Notes: a model not told the origin generated them from the sequence alone. A DNA stretch of 64,000 nucleotides from Rubrobacter xylanophilus (GCF_007164525.1 NZ_AP019791.1:2777501-2841500); one strand, 5' to 3'; shown: positions 48,794 to 58,344, numbered from the stretch's first letter. A program made the numbers and translations.

Positions 48794-49660
48794 GTGACCT
48801 TCGACGGGCGTGTCTCGGTGGTCGTCGCCACCCGCGACCGCCGCGACGAGCTGCTCAGGACCGTCTACCACCTGCTGACCCTCCCTGAGCGGCCGCACGT
48901 CGTGGTGGTGGACAATGCCTCCTCCGACGGAACGCCGGAAGCCCTCTCACGCCTCTTCCCGGAGGTGGAGGTCGTGGCGCTCAGCGAGAACCTCGCCGCC
49001 GCCGGGCGCACCGTGGGCGTGCGGCTATGCTCCACCCCCTACGTGGCCTTCGCCGACGACGATTCCTGGTGGGAGCCCGGCTCCCTGCGCCGGGCGGCCG
49101 ACCTGCTGGACGCCCACCCGCGCACCGGCCTGCTCGCCGGGCGCGTCCTCCTCGGCCCCGCTGGGCGGGAGGACCCGGTCTGCCGCCTCATGGCCGGGAG
49201 TCCCCTGCCGGGGGACCCCGACCTCCCCGGCCCCGCCGTGCTGGGGTTCGTCGCCTGCGCCGCGGTGGTCCGCCGGGAGGCGTACCTGGAGGCCGGGGGC
49301 TTCGAGCGGCGGCTCTTCTGGGGCGAGGAGGAGCTCCTCGCCGCCGACATGGCCGCCGCCGGGTGGGGGCTCTGTTACGTCCCGGAGCTCGTGGCCCGCC
49401 ACCACCCCTCTCCTTTGCGCGACGCCCGGGCCAACCGCCGGCGGGCGGTGCGCAACGCGCTGCTGACCGGCTGGCTGCGCCGGCCGGTCCCGGTGGCCCT
49501 GGGCCGCTCCCTCCGGGTTCTGCGCTCCTCCCTGCGCGACCCCGACGCCCGGGCCGGGCTCGCAGCGGCGCTCGCCGGGCTTCCGTGGGCGCTGCGCGGC
49601 CGCCGCCCGCTCCCGCCGCCGGTTGAGGCCGGGTTCCGGCTTCTGGAGGCCGGAGGGTAG
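48794..49660 (+). CDS. Family-2 glycosyltransferase
   Basis: A 288-aa GT2-fold enzyme. VSVVVATRDRRDELLRTVY at the start binds nucleotide-sugar; VVVDNASSDGTPEA and the FADDDSWW stretch (DxD-like metal site) and GFVACAAVVRREAYLEAGGF are typical. The C-terminal Arg-rich part may contact a membrane acceptor. Acceptor and sugar are unknown. GTG start. Confidence 0.86.
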   Translation: MTFDGRVSVVVATRDRRDELLRTVYHLLTLPERPHVVVVDNASSDGTPEALSRLFPEVEVVALSENLAAAGRTVGVRLCSTPYVAFADDDSWWEPGSLRRAADLLDAHPRTGLLAGRVLLGPAGREDPVCRLMAGSPLPGDPDLPGPAVLGFVACAAVVRREAYLEAGGFERRLFWGEEELLAADMAAAGWGLCYVPELVARHHPSPLRDARANRRRAVRNALLTGWLRRPVPVALGRSLRVLRSSLRDPDARAGLAAALAGLPWALRGRRPLPPPVEAGFRLLEAGG

Positions 49661-49669
49661 GAGGCGGGG

Positions 49670-50689
49670 ATGCGCGTCTACACCCACCCGGCGTGCGAGA
49701 AACATCGGAATCCCAGCTCCGGGGTGGAGGTGCCGGAGCGCTACCCGGCGGCGCTCGCCGGCGTCGAGACCGCCGCGCGGGACGGCGCGCCGGTCGAAGT
49801 GCTGGGCTGCGAGCCCGCCCCGGAGGAGACGCTGCTGGCGGTGCACGAGGGGCGTTACCTGGATCTCCTGCGCGACCTCTCGGGTTCCGGGGGCGGCGTT
49901 CTGGACCCGGACACCGCCGTCGGCCCGGGCTCTTGGGAGGCGGCGCTGCTCGCGGCCGGGGCCGCGGTGGAGGCCGCGGAGGCGGCACTCTCCGGAGAGC
50001 CCGCCTTCGCCCTCGTGCGCCCGCCGGGCCACCACGCCGGGCGGGAGAGGGCCATGGGCTTCTGCCTCATCAACAACGCCGCCGTCGCCGCGGCCCACGC
50101 CCGCTCGCTCGGCGTCCGGCGGGTCGCCATCCTGGACTGGGACGTCCACCACGGCAACGGCACCCAGGACATCTTCTACGCTGCGGGCGACGTGCTCTAC
50201 CTCTCGGTGCACCGGGGCGGGCTCTTCTACCCGGGGACCGGACACCCCGAGGAGGTGGGGGAAGGTTCCGGCCGGGGTTTCACCGTGAACGTCCCGCTCC
50301 CGGCCGGCTCCGGGGATGGGGAGTACGCGGCGGCCTTCGGGGAGGTGCTCCTCCCGGTGCTCGGGGAGTTCGCTCCGGAGCTCGTCGTCGTCTCGGCCGG
50401 CTACGACGCGCACGCCTCGGACCCCCTCGGCGGCATGCGGCTCGATGCGGCCTCCTTCGGCCGCTTCGCCGCGGCGGTCTCCTCTCTCGCGCGCGGGGTC
50501 TCGGGGACCTCCCCGGCCTTCGTGCTGGAGGGCGGCTACGACCTGAGAGCCCTCACCGCCTGCGTCGCCGCCACCATCCGGGGCGCCGGGGAGAAGGCCC
50601 CGCGGTTCCCGGCGGAGCCCGCGCGGAGCCCCGCCGGGCCGGCCCGGCGGGCCCTCGCCCCCTTCTGGGAGAGCCTGAAGGGCGGTTAG
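49670..50689 (+). CDS. Histone-deacetylase-superfamily amidohydrolase
   Basis: A 339-aa zinc deacetylase of the arginase-deacetylase fold. VRPPGHHAG has the active-site histidine pair, DWDVHHGNGTQ and YDAHASDPLGG supply the metal ligands and ALVRPPGHH/GGYD the charge relay; the fold and length match acetoin-utilisation/AcuC-like and acetylpolyamine amidohydrolases. Substrate unknown. Starts 10 bp after the glycosyltransferase stop. Confidence 0.92.
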   Translation: MRVYTHPACEKHRNPSSGVEVPERYPAALAGVETAARDGAPVEVLGCEPAPEETLLAVHEGRYLDLLRDLSGSGGGVLDPDTAVGPGSWEAALLAAGAAVEAAEAALSGEPAFALVRPPGHHAGRERAMGFCLINNAAVAAAHARSLGVRRVAILDWDVHHGNGTQDIFYAAGDVLYLSVHRGGLFYPGTGHPEEVGEGSGRGFTVNVPLPAGSGDGEYAAAFGEVLLPVLGEFAPELVVVSAGYDAHASDPLGGMRLDAASFGRFAAAVSSLARGVSGTSPAFVLEGGYDLRALTACVAATIRGAGEKAPRFPAEPARSPAGPARRALAPFWESLKGG

Positions 50690-50736
50690 CGGGCTTCGGG
50701 CGTGGGTAATTGTGTAGCGAGCAGCCGTGAAAGTGA

Positions 50737-50742
50737 TATAAG
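50737..50742 (+). promoter_or_regulatory. Candidate -10 box before archease-rtcB
   Basis: TATAAG (50737-50742) in GTGATATAAGAACGGGAGG lies 23 bp before the archease GTG and would start the RNA-repair operon. No good -35 at normal spacing. Confidence 0.4.
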
Positions 50743-50765
50743 AACGGGAGGTACGAGGTGGTGGT

Positions 50766-51179
50766 GTGATCCGGATGCTGGACCACACGGCGGACGTGGG
50801 CTTCGAGGTCGAGGCTCCCTCGGTTGGGGAGCTGCTCCGGGAGGCCCTGCGAGGGCTGCTTCTCGTAGTGTTCGAGGTGCCGCCCCAGGGGGATGGCACA
50901 GAGGAGCGGAGGGTGGAGCTCTCGGCACCGGACCTCGAGACCCTGCTGGTACGGTGGCTCAACGAGCTCGTCTTCCTGATCCAGGGGGAGGGTTTCGTGC
51001 CTGTCGGGGTCGAGGTGGAGGTGGGGGAGGGGCTCTCGCTCCGGGCGCGGCTGCGTGGGGTGCAGCTCGACGTCGAGCGGTACGGCTGGCAGGGAGAGAT
51101 AAAAGGGGCCACCTTCCACGGCCTGGAGGTGGTAAGAAGAGACGGAGCGTTGCACGCGCGGGTGATACTCGATGTCTGA
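50766..51179 (+). CDS. Archease (RtcB activator)
   Basis: A 137-aa archease-family protein: MLDHTADVGFEVEA near the start holds the conserved acidic metal site, with a C-terminal ARVILDV end. Archease speeds guanylylation and turnover of RtcB RNA ligase. It overlaps rtcB by 8 bp. Start GTG with GGGAGGTACGAGG upstream. Confidence 0.92.
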   Translation: MIRMLDHTADVGFEVEAPSVGELLREALRGLLLVVFEVPPQGDGTEERRVELSAPDLETLLVRWLNELVFLIQGEGFVPVGVEVEVGEGLSLRARLRGVQLDVERYGWQGEIKGATFHGLEVVRRDGALHARVILDV

Positions 51180-52623
51180 GGGGACCGGCATGGGCACCAT
51201 CGACTTCGAGCGGCTCTCGGAGTACAGGTACAGGATCCCCCGTCAGGGGAAGATGCGCTGCGACGCGGTCTTCTACGCCTCCGAGCGGATCCTGGAGGAT
51301 CTCGCCGCCGAGGACTACGCTTCGCTCCGGCAGCTCATGGGCGTGGCCACCCTGCCCGGGGTGGTCGAGCCCGCGCTGAGCATGCCGGACATCCACTGGG
51401 GGTATGGATTCCCCATCGGGGGCGTGGCGGCCTTCGACCCGGAGGAGGGAGGGGTCGTGAGCCCCGGCGGGGTCGGCTTCGACATCAACTGCGGGGTGCG
51501 GCTGCTGGTCTCGGAGATCACGCGGGAGGAGCTGGAGGAGCGCAAGGCCCGGCTCGCCGACGAGCTCTTCCGGAGTGTTCCCTCCGGGGTGGGTAGGGGT
51601 CGCAAGGACTTCAGGATCGGGCGCCCCGACCTTGAGCGGCTGCTCGTCGAGGGACCCTCGTGGCTTGTGGAGCGGGGCTACGGGGAGCCCGAGGATCTCG
51701 AAGGCATCGAGTCCCGCGGGCGGCTCGCAGGGGCCGATCCTGACGCCGTCTCCGAGCGGGCCTACCAGCGGGGGCGGCCGCAGCTCGGGACGCTGGGCTC
51801 CGGCAACCACTTCCTCGAGGTCCAGTACGTGGACGAGGTCTACGACGAGGAGGCCGCCCGGGCCTACGGCCTGCATCCGGGGCAGGTCACCGTGCTGATC
51901 CACTCCGGCTCCCGGGGGCTGGGGCATCAGGTCTGCACCGACTATGTGGAGTGCTTTCTGCAGGTAGCCCCGAAGTACGGCATCGAGCTCGTGGACCGGC
52001 AGCTCGCCGCGGCGCCGGTGGAGAGCCCGGAGGGCCGGGACTACCTCGGCGCTATGTCCGCGGCGGCCAACTTCGCCTTCGCCAACCGCCAGCTCATAGC
52101 CCACTTCACCCGGGAGGCCTTTGCCCGGGCCGGCTTCGGCGGGCGTCCCCTGCGGGTGCTCTACGATCTGGCGCACAACAACGCCAAGCTCGAGGAGCAC
52201 GGCGGGAGGGAGGTGCTCGTCCACCGCAAGGGTGCGACCCGGGCGTTCGGGCCCGGCAACCCCGAGCTCCCGGAGCGCTACCGCCGGGCGGGACAGCCGG
52301 TTCTCGTACCGGGGGACATGGGCCGCTACTCCTTCGTGCTCGCCGGGACCGAGGGCTCCATGCGCGAGACCTTCGGCTCCAGCGCCCACGGCGCCGGGCG
52401 CAAGATGAGCCGCCGCCGGGCCAAGAAGGCCGCTCGAGGCCGCAACCTCATCCGGGAGATGGAGCGGATGGGGATCCTGGTGCGGGCCGCGGGCCGGGCG
52501 ACGGTGGACGAGGAGATGTCCGAGGCCTACAAGGATGCCGCCGAGGTCGTGGAGGTCACCGACGGTGCGGGCATCGGGAAGAAGGTGGCCCGGCTGAGGC
52601 CCCGGATCGTGGTGAAGGGCTAG
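51172..52623 (+). CDS. rtcB: RNA-splicing/repair ligase RtcB
   Basis: A 483-aa ligase joining 3'-phosphate or 2',3'-cyclic phosphate RNA ends to 5'-OH ends via GMP. GGVGFDINCGVR contains the metal-binding Cys; LGSGNHFLEV, HSGSRGLGHQV, YDLAHNNAKLEEHGG and GTEGSMRETFGSSAHGAGR (with the guanylylated His) are all intact. Operon with archease, typical of RNA repair. Confidence 0.95.
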   Translation: MSEGTGMGTIDFERLSEYRYRIPRQGKMRCDAVFYASERILEDLAAEDYASLRQLMGVATLPGVVEPALSMPDIHWGYGFPIGGVAAFDPEEGGVVSPGGVGFDINCGVRLLVSEITREELEERKARLADELFRSVPSGVGRGRKDFRIGRPDLERLLVEGPSWLVERGYGEPEDLEGIESRGRLAGADPDAVSERAYQRGRPQLGTLGSGNHFLEVQYVDEVYDEEAARAYGLHPGQVTVLIHSGSRGLGHQVCTDYVECFLQVAPKYGIELVDRQLAAAPVESPEGRDYLGAMSAAANFAFANRQLIAHFTREAFARAGFGGRPLRVLYDLAHNNAKLEEHGGREVLVHRKGATRAFGPGNPELPERYRRAGQPVLVPGDMGRYSFVLAGTEGSMRETFGSSAHGAGRKMSRRRAKKAARGRNLIREMERMGILVRAAGRATVDEEMSEAYKDAAEVVEVTDGAGIGKKVARLRPRIVVKG

Positions 52624-52627
52624 CGCC

Positions 52628-53293
52628 GTGTTCGACGGGCCCATCTTCCGGGACCGCGAGGAGGCGGGGCGGGTGCTCGCCTCGCGGCTGGAGCGCTACC
52701 GGGACGAGCGGCCCGTGATCTTCGCCCTTCCGCGCGGTGGCGTCCCGGTGGGGTACGAGATCTCCCGGGCGCTCGGAGCCCCGCTGGAGGTGATCGTGGC
52801 CCGCAAGCTGGGGGCGCCCGGGCAGCCCGAGTTCGGGATCGGGGCCATCGCCCCCGGGGTGCGGGTGCTGAACGAGGAGGCCGTCCGGCGCCTGGGGATC
52901 CCTGAGGACTACATCGAGCGGGTGGCGGAGAGGGAGGCGCGCGAGATGGAGCGCCGCCTGCGCAGGTTCCGCGGCGACCGGCCGGAGCCCGAGGTCCGGG
53001 ACCGGACCGTGATCCTGGTGGACGACGGGCTGGCCACCGGGGTGACGGCGCGGGCGGCGATCCGGGCCCTCCGCCGCCGGGAGCCGCGGTCTCTGGTGCT
53101 GGCCGTGCCCGTGTGCGCCGCCCAGACGGCGGAGGTGATCCGGCCCCTGGTCGACGACTTCGTCTGCCCGGCCACGCCGCCGGACCTCGGGGCCATAGGG
53201 TTCTGGTACGCGAACTTCGAACAGGTCTCCGACGGGGAGGTGACGGAGCTGCTGGAGAAGGCCCGGCGTCTCTCGGGGGAAGGCGCCGGATGA
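52628..53293 (+). CDS. Phosphoribosyltransferase-like protein
   Basis: A 221-aa type I PRTase-fold protein: FALPRGGVPVGYEIS at the N-terminus and the PRPP-binding loop VILVDDGLATGVTAR. Proteins of this type are often fused to, or next to, a dienelactone-hydrolase-like protein, as here (4-bp ATGA overlap with the next gene). The natural nucleobase, if any, is unknown. Confidence 0.86.
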   Translation: MFDGPIFRDREEAGRVLASRLERYRDERPVIFALPRGGVPVGYEISRALGAPLEVIVARKLGAPGQPEFGIGAIAPGVRVLNEEAVRRLGIPEDYIERVAEREAREMERRLRRFRGDRPEPEVRDRTVILVDDGLATGVTARAAIRALRRREPRSLVLAVPVCAAQTAEVIRPLVDDFVCPATPPDLGAIGFWYANFEQVSDGEVTELLEKARRLSGEGAG

Positions 53294-53946
53294 GCGTCGA
53301 GGAGACGGTGCGGATCGAGGCGGGAGACGGGGTGATCGAGGGCGACCTCGGGATCCCGGAGGGCGCAAAAGGGGTCGTCCTCTTCGCCCACGGCAGCGGG
53401 AGCGGCCGCCACAGCCCCCGCAACCGCTTCGTCGCCGGGAGGCTGCGGGAGGAGGGCCTCGCCACCTTCCTCGTGGACCTGCTCACCGCGGGGGAGGCGG
53501 CGGAGGATCTCGAAACGGGCCGCTTTCGCTTCGACGTGGAGCTCCTGGCAGAGCGCGTCGTCGCCGCCACCCGCTGGTTGCTAAAGGACCCCCGGACGCG
53601 CGGCCTCGGGATCGGGTACTTCGGGGCCAGCACGGGGGCAGCGGCGGCGCTCGTCGCCGCTGCCCGGCTCCCCGACGCCGTGGGCGCGGTCGTCTCCCGC
53701 GGCGGACGTCCGGACCTCGCCGGGGATGAGCTGGAGCGGGTGCGCTCGCCGGTGCTGCTCATCGTCGGGGGACGGGATGCCGCAGTGCTCGAGCTGAACC
53801 GGGAGGCGCTGCGTCAGCTGCCGCCGCGGACGCGGCTCGAGGTGGTGCCCGGGGCCGCCCACCTCTTCGAGGAGCCGGGGGCGCTGGAGGAGGTAGCCCG
53901 GCTCGCCGCCGGGTGGTTCGCCCGGTACATCGGGGGAGGGCGCTAG
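53290..53946 (+). CDS. Alpha/beta hydrolase (dienelactone-hydrolase-like)
   Basis: A 218-aa hydrolase. VVLFAHGSGSGRHSPRNRF forms the oxyanion region, GYFGASTGAAAAL the nucleophile elbow (G-x-S-x-G with Ser), VLLIVGGRDAAVLELN the acid and AAHLFEEPGALEEV the His. The ATG at 53290 overlaps the PRTase stop by 4 bp, so the two work as a pair. Substrate not predictable. Confidence 0.86.
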   Translation: MSVEETVRIEAGDGVIEGDLGIPEGAKGVVLFAHGSGSGRHSPRNRFVAGRLREEGLATFLVDLLTAGEAAEDLETGRFRFDVELLAERVVAATRWLLKDPRTRGLGIGYFGASTGAAAALVAAARLPDAVGAVVSRGGRPDLAGDELERVRSPVLLIVGGRDAAVLELNREALRQLPPRTRLEVVPGAAHLFEEPGALEEVARLAAGWFARYIGGGR

Positions 53947-53949
53947 GCC

Positions 53950-54936
53950 TTGGTCGTCCTGAACCTCGCCGGGGACGTGATGCTCGGGCGGGGGGTGAAC
54001 GAGGCGCTCGCGGAGATGACCCCCGAAGAGGTGTGGGGCGACGTGCTGCCGCTGCTTCTGGAGGGCGGGGTGCGCATCGTCAACCTGGAGTGTGCGATCA
54101 CGGACCACCGGAAGCCCTGGACGCGCACCCCGAAGGTCTTCCACTTCCGGGCCGACCCGCGGGCGGTGGAGGTGCTCTCCGCCGCCCGGGTAGACGCCGT
54201 CTCCCTCGCCAACAACCACACCCTGGACTTCGAGGAGCAGGGGCTTCTGGACACCATCGCCCACCTGCGCGCGGCGGGGATAGCCTGCGCTGGGGCGGGG
54301 AAGGATCTCGCGGAGGCCTCGCGCCCGGCGGTGGTGGAGGCCGGCGGGGAGCGGGTCGCCCTCGTGGCCTTCACCGACAACGAGCCGCCCTTCGCCGCCG
54401 GCCCGGACCGGCCCGGGACCAACTACCTGCCGGTCTCGCTGGAGGGAGAGGTGCTCGAGCGGGTGGAGGAAGCCGTGGCCCGGGCGCGCGCCGAGGGGGC
54501 CGGGATCGTCGTCTTCTCCAACCACTGGGGCCCCAACATGGTCGAGCGCCCGCCCGAGCACTTCCGACGCTTCGCCCGGGCGGTGGTGGACCGGGGGGCC
54601 GACGTCTACTACGGGCACAGCGCCCATGTCTTCCAGGGCGTCGAGGTCTACCGGGGCAGGCCCATCCTCTACGACACCGGGGACTTCGTCGACGACTACG
54701 CCGTGGACTCCCACCTGCGCAACGACCGGTCGTTCCTCTTCCGGGTCGAGGTGGGCGAGGAGGGGCTGCTGCGCAGGCTCGAGCTCTTCCCGGTCCGGCT
54801 CCCCTACGCCCGGGTGCGGCGGGCGGTCGGGGAGGAGGCCGAGGCCATCATGGGGCGGATGGAGCGTCTCTCGGCCGAGATGGGCACCCGTTTCGAGCGC
54901 GCGGGGGACCGGCTGCTCCTCCGGGGGCCCTGCTAG
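53950..54936 (+). CDS. CapA-like (poly-gamma-glutamate capsule family) phosphoesterase-fold protein
   Basis: A 328-aa protein with the calcineurin-like capsule fold: LAGDVMLGRGVN, NLECAITDHR, VSLANNHTLDFEEQG, VFSNHWGPNM and YYGHSAHVFQG. No signal peptide and no PgsBC genes, so an enzymatic role outside capsule synthesis is possible. TTG start. It ends in a 4-bp overlap with the convergent F420-type gene. Confidence 0.84.
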   Translation: MVVLNLAGDVMLGRGVNEALAEMTPEEVWGDVLPLLLEGGVRIVNLECAITDHRKPWTRTPKVFHFRADPRAVEVLSAARVDAVSLANNHTLDFEEQGLLDTIAHLRAAGIACAGAGKDLAEASRPAVVEAGGERVALVAFTDNEPPFAAGPDRPGTNYLPVSLEGEVLERVEEAVARARAEGAGIVVFSNHWGPNMVERPPEHFRRFARAVVDRGADVYYGHSAHVFQGVEVYRGRPILYDTGDFVDDYAVDSHLRNDRSFLFRVEVGEEGLLRRLELFPVRLPYARVRRAVGEEAEAIMGRMERLSAEMGTRFERAGDRLLLRGPC

Positions 54937-55886
54937 GGAAGCTCCGGCAGGATCTCCGTCTCGTAGAACCGGAAGAAGCCCTCCTGCTCCGGGCCGATCT
55001 GCTGGATGTAGATCTCGTCGTAGCCCGCCTCGATGTAGCGGCGGATAGAGCGCAGGTGCAGCTCCGGGTCCGGACCGCAGGGCACCTCCGCGGCCACCAT
55101 CTCCTCGGTGACCAGCTCGCTGGCCTGCTCGAAGTGCCGGGGGGTGGGCAGCTCCTGCGCCAGCTCGCCCGGGAGCTGCTCGTTCGGCCACAGCCGGTGG
55201 GCCGTCTTGCGCGCCCGCGACTCCTCCTCGCTCCAGCAGACCTTCATCCCGGCCTGGGCGGGCTTCTCTCCGCCGCCCGAGGAGCGAAACAGCGAGACCA
55301 GCCCGGCGTCCGGGATGGTGCTGCAGTAGCCGTCGCCGATCCTGGCGGCCAGCCGGACGGACTTCGGTCCGAAACCCGAGACGTAGACCGGCGGGGGCTC
55401 CTCGGGCAGGGTATACAGCCGGGCGTTCTCCACCGTGTAATGGTTGCCGTGGAAGTCCTTGACCCCGCCCTCCCACAGCAGGCGCATCAGGTGCACGGCC
55501 TCCTCCAGCATCTCCAGCCGCACGTCGGCGGGGGGCCAGCGGTCGCCCAGGATGTGCTCGTTGAGGTTCTCGCCGCTGCCCACCCCGAGCACGAAGCGGC
55601 CCTCCAGCATCACCGCGGAGGTGGCCGCGGCCTGGGCTATGATCGCGGGGTGGATGCGGATGGTGGGACAGGTCACCGCGGTGGTCACCGGGAGCGAGGT
55701 AACCCGGGAGAGCCCCCCGATCACCGACCAGACGAAGGGGCTGTTGCCCTGCTCGGAGTTCCAGGGGTGGAAGTGGTCCGAGATCCAGAGCCCCTCGAAG
55801 CCCGCCGCCTCGGCCATCTCGGCCTGCTCCAGCAGCTCCCGCGGCCCCCACTCCTCACAGGACAGAAAGTACCCTATCTTCGTCAT
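54933..55886 (-). CDS. F420-dependent LLM-class oxidoreductase
   Basis: A 317-aa luciferase-like barrel protein. YFLSCEEWGPRELLEQAEMAE, the FHPWNSEQGNSPFVWSVIG stretch, TCPTIRIHPAIIAQAAAT and GVGSGENLNEHILGDRWPP are characteristic of the actinobacterial F420-dependent subfamily, close to glucose-6-phosphate dehydrogenase-like members. Hydride transfer to or from coenzyme F420; substrate unknown. Confidence 0.88.
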   Translation of the reverse strand: MTKIGYFLSCEEWGPRELLEQAEMAEAAGFEGLWISDHFHPWNSEQGNSPFVWSVIGGLSRVTSLPVTTAVTCPTIRIHPAIIAQAAATSAVMLEGRFVLGVGSGENLNEHILGDRWPPADVRLEMLEEAVHLMRLLWEGGVKDFHGNHYTVENARLYTLPEEPPPVYVSGFGPKSVRLAARIGDGYCSTIPDAGLVSLFRSSGGGEKPAQAGMKVCWSEEESRARKTAHRLWPNEQLPGELAQELPTPRHFEQASELVTEEMVAAEVPCGPDPELHLRSIRRYIEAGYDEIYIQQIGPEQEGFFRFYETEILPELP

Positions 55887-55957
55887 CGGTTCCTCCCGCG
55901 CAGAGAGAATGCTTCGCCGGCATGACCCGCCAATTGATACCCCGCCCGCTGCGGCAT

Positions 55958-56622
55958 CTAACCGCCTGCGAGCTCGATCTTTATCCCGTCGCGGGCAAAC
56001 GAGGCCTCAACCCCGCGTTTCTGGCCGAGTCGTCGGATTTCCTCCGCGACCCGCTCCTCGTTGCCGGCCACGATCTCGGTTCCGCAGTGGGTGAAGATCG
56101 CCCGCCGCACCCCCTCCTTCATGCACCAGGTGAGCCGGGTCCTGATGGGGGCGTGCCCGAGAGGGCCTCCCCACGCCGGTGCACCAGCGGGCGGGTGACG
56201 CTCGCCCCGTCGCCCACGTACAGCAGGACCCCGAAGAGCGCCTCCCCGCGGCCGTGGATGTAGACCATGTCGGGAGCGTAGAAGACGGCGGCTTCTCCCG
56301 TCGAGATCCTGTAGCCCACCGCCGGGGCGCGGGTGGAGTGCTTCCTTCGCGGCTCCACGACGCGCCGCTCTGCGACGGGGCAACCCTCCAGCGTCCGCCA
56401 CGAGACCTCTGTGGCGTAGACCGGGCAGGGGGCCCCTTCCTGAGGCCCCAGGCGTGGTCCGGGTGGGCGTGGGTCACCACGATGGCCGCCACGCCGAGCT
56501 CGTCGAAGCGCCCCAGTCCACCATGACCCTGCCGCCGCAGGAGACGACGAGCGCGCTGTGCATGGTGTGCCTGGGGGTGTGCGCCTCGATCTCGCCGCGG
56601 GTCCCGGCAAGAGGAGCCTCAC
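55958..56622 (-). pseudogene. MBL-fold metallo-hydrolase interrupted by four single-base losses
   Basis: Fragments of a complete metallo-beta-lactamase-fold protein occur in successive frames: TRGEIEAHTPRHTMHSALVV, then VVTHAHPDHAWGLRKG (the HxHxDH motif), then CPVYATEVSW...YAPDMVYIHG, then IFTHCGTEIVAGNEERV. Joining them needs one added base at about 56607-56613, 56509-56514, 56428-56436 and 56153-56161, most next to G or C runs. The GTG at 56622 overlaps the polX stop by 4 bp. Either a decaying gene or a local run of sequence errors. Confidence 0.7.
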
Positions 56623-58343
56623 GCTCCCTCCCGCCGCAGCAGGCGCCGCAGCTCCCCGAGGGACCGGGTGTTGACCACGTCCTCCCTCTCCAGCCAGCCG
56701 CGCCGGGCCTGCCCCACCCCGAAGCGGATGTTCGCCAGCTCGTTGGTGCCGTGGGCGTCGGTGGAGACGGCTATCCTGACGCCCATCTCCTTGGCCAGCC
56801 TGCAGTGGGCGTCGTTCAGGTCCAGCCGCTCCGGGTTGGCGTTGAGCTCCAGGATGCAGCCCCGCTCTACTGCCGCCTCCATGACCCTCTCGACGTCCAG
56901 CTCGCAGGGCTCTCGCCGCCCGATGAGGCGTCCCGTCGGGTGGGCCAGGATGTTGACGTTGGGGTTCGCGAGAGCCCGCAGCACCCGCCGGGTCTGCTCC
57001 CTCTCGGGGAGCCGGAGCTTGTGGTGCACCGAGCAGATCACCACGTCCAGCTCCCGCAACACCCCGTCCGGCAGGTCCAGCGACCCGTCCTCCAGGATGT
57101 CCACCTCGGCGCCTTTGAGGAGGGTGATCCCCTCCAGCTCCTCGTTGAGCCGGTCGATCTGCTCCATCTGCTCCCGCAGCCGCCGCTCGTCGAGCCCCCG
57201 GGCCACCCGCAGCCTTCGCGAGTGGTCGGTTATCGCCAGGTACTCGTAGCCGCGCTCTTCGGCGGCCCGGGCCATCTCCTCTAGGCTGTTGCGGCCGTCG
57301 GTGGCGGTGGTGTGGGAGTGCAGATCACCCCGGATGTCCTCCCGGGTGAGGAGCTCCGGGAGCGCATCCTCGCTTGCGGCCTCTATCTCGCCCCGGTACT
57401 CGCGCAGCTCGGGTTCGATGTAGCGGAGACCGAGCGCCCCGTAGACCTCCGCCTCGGTCCGTCCGGCTACCCGTTCTTCACCCCGGAAGAGCCCGTACTC
57501 GTTGAGCTTGAGCTTCTTCTGGAGGGCCATGTCGCGCAGGGCCACGTGGTGGGGCTGCGCGCCGGTGAAGTACAGGAGCGCCGCCCCGAAGCTCTCCTCC
57601 GGCACCACCCGCAGGTCAACCTCGAGGCCGTCTTTGAGCACCACGGAGGAGCGGGTGCCGCCCCTCGAGACTACCCGCTCCACGCCGCCGAAGGCTACGA
57701 AGTGCTCGACGACTCGCCGCCCGTCGTGCGAGCAGGCGACCACGTCGAGATCCCCGACCGTCTCCTTCCGGCGCCGGAAGCTCCCGGCCACGACGACCTC
57801 CCGCACGGCCGCGCAGCCCCTCAGGTGCTCCTCCAGCGCCCGGGCGGCGGGCTCGGCGGAGGCCAGCCTGAATCGCCGCGGTGTCTCTCCCCGGGAGAGC
57901 GCCTCGAGGATGTTGCGCTCGGTCTTCTCGCCGAAGCCGGGCAGCCTCCGCACCCGCCCCTCCCGGGCGGCCCTCTCCAGCTCCGCGGCGGAGGTTATCC
58001 CGAGCCTCCGGTGCAGCTCCCGCACCCGCCGCGGGCCGAGCCCCGGCACCCCGAGCAGGGACCGCAGCCCCGGCGGCACCCGCTCCCGCAGCTCCTCGGT
58101 CTGCCGCAGCGTTCCGGTACGCACTATCTCCCGGATCTTGCCCGCCAGATCCTCCCCTATCCCGGGGAGGCGGGTGAGGCTCTCGCCCTTCCCGACCATC
58201 TCGGCCAGGCTCCGGGGGTGGTTCTCTACTGTGCGGGCCGCCTCCCGGTAGGCTCGCACCCGGAAGGGGTTCTCGCCCTCTATCTCCAGCAGGTCGGCGA
58301 CCTCGTGGAGGATCGCGGCTATCTCCGCGTTGTGTATCGGCAC
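56619..58343 (-). CDS. polX: DNA polymerase/3'-5' exonuclease PolX
   Basis: A 574-aa repair polymerase. N-terminal helix-hairpin-helix repeats (TRLPGIGEDLAGKI, LGVPGLGPRRVREL), a pol-beta-like nucleotidyltransferase with VAGSFRRRKETVGDLDVV, and a C-terminal PHP domain with DLHSHTTATDGR, AITDHS, GAEVDIL, AHPTGR and STDAHG. It fills short gaps in base excision repair. GTG start 1 bp after the DUF72 stop. Confidence 0.94.
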   Translation of the reverse strand: MPIHNAEIAAILHEVADLLEIEGENPFRVRAYREAARTVENHPRSLAEMVGKGESLTRLPGIGEDLAGKIREIVRTGTLRQTEELRERVPPGLRSLLGVPGLGPRRVRELHRRLGITSAAELERAAREGRVRRLPGFGEKTERNILEALSRGETPRRFRLASAEPAARALEEHLRGCAAVREVVVAGSFRRRKETVGDLDVVACSHDGRRVVEHFVAFGGVERVVSRGGTRSSVVLKDGLEVDLRVVPEESFGAALLYFTGAQPHHVALRDMALQKKLKLNEYGLFRGEERVAGRTEAEVYGALGLRYIEPELREYRGEIEAASEDALPELLTREDIRGDLHSHTTATDGRNSLEEMARAAEERGYEYLAITDHSRRLRVARGLDERRLREQMEQIDRLNEELEGITLLKGAEVDILEDGSLDLPDGVLRELDVVICSVHHKLRLPEREQTRRVLRALANPNVNILAHPTGRLIGRREPCELDVERVMEAAVERGCILELNANPERLDLNDAHCRLAKEMGVRIAVSTDAHGTNELANIRFGVGQARRGWLEREDVVNTRSLGELRRLLRREGA

Positions 58344-58344
58344 C

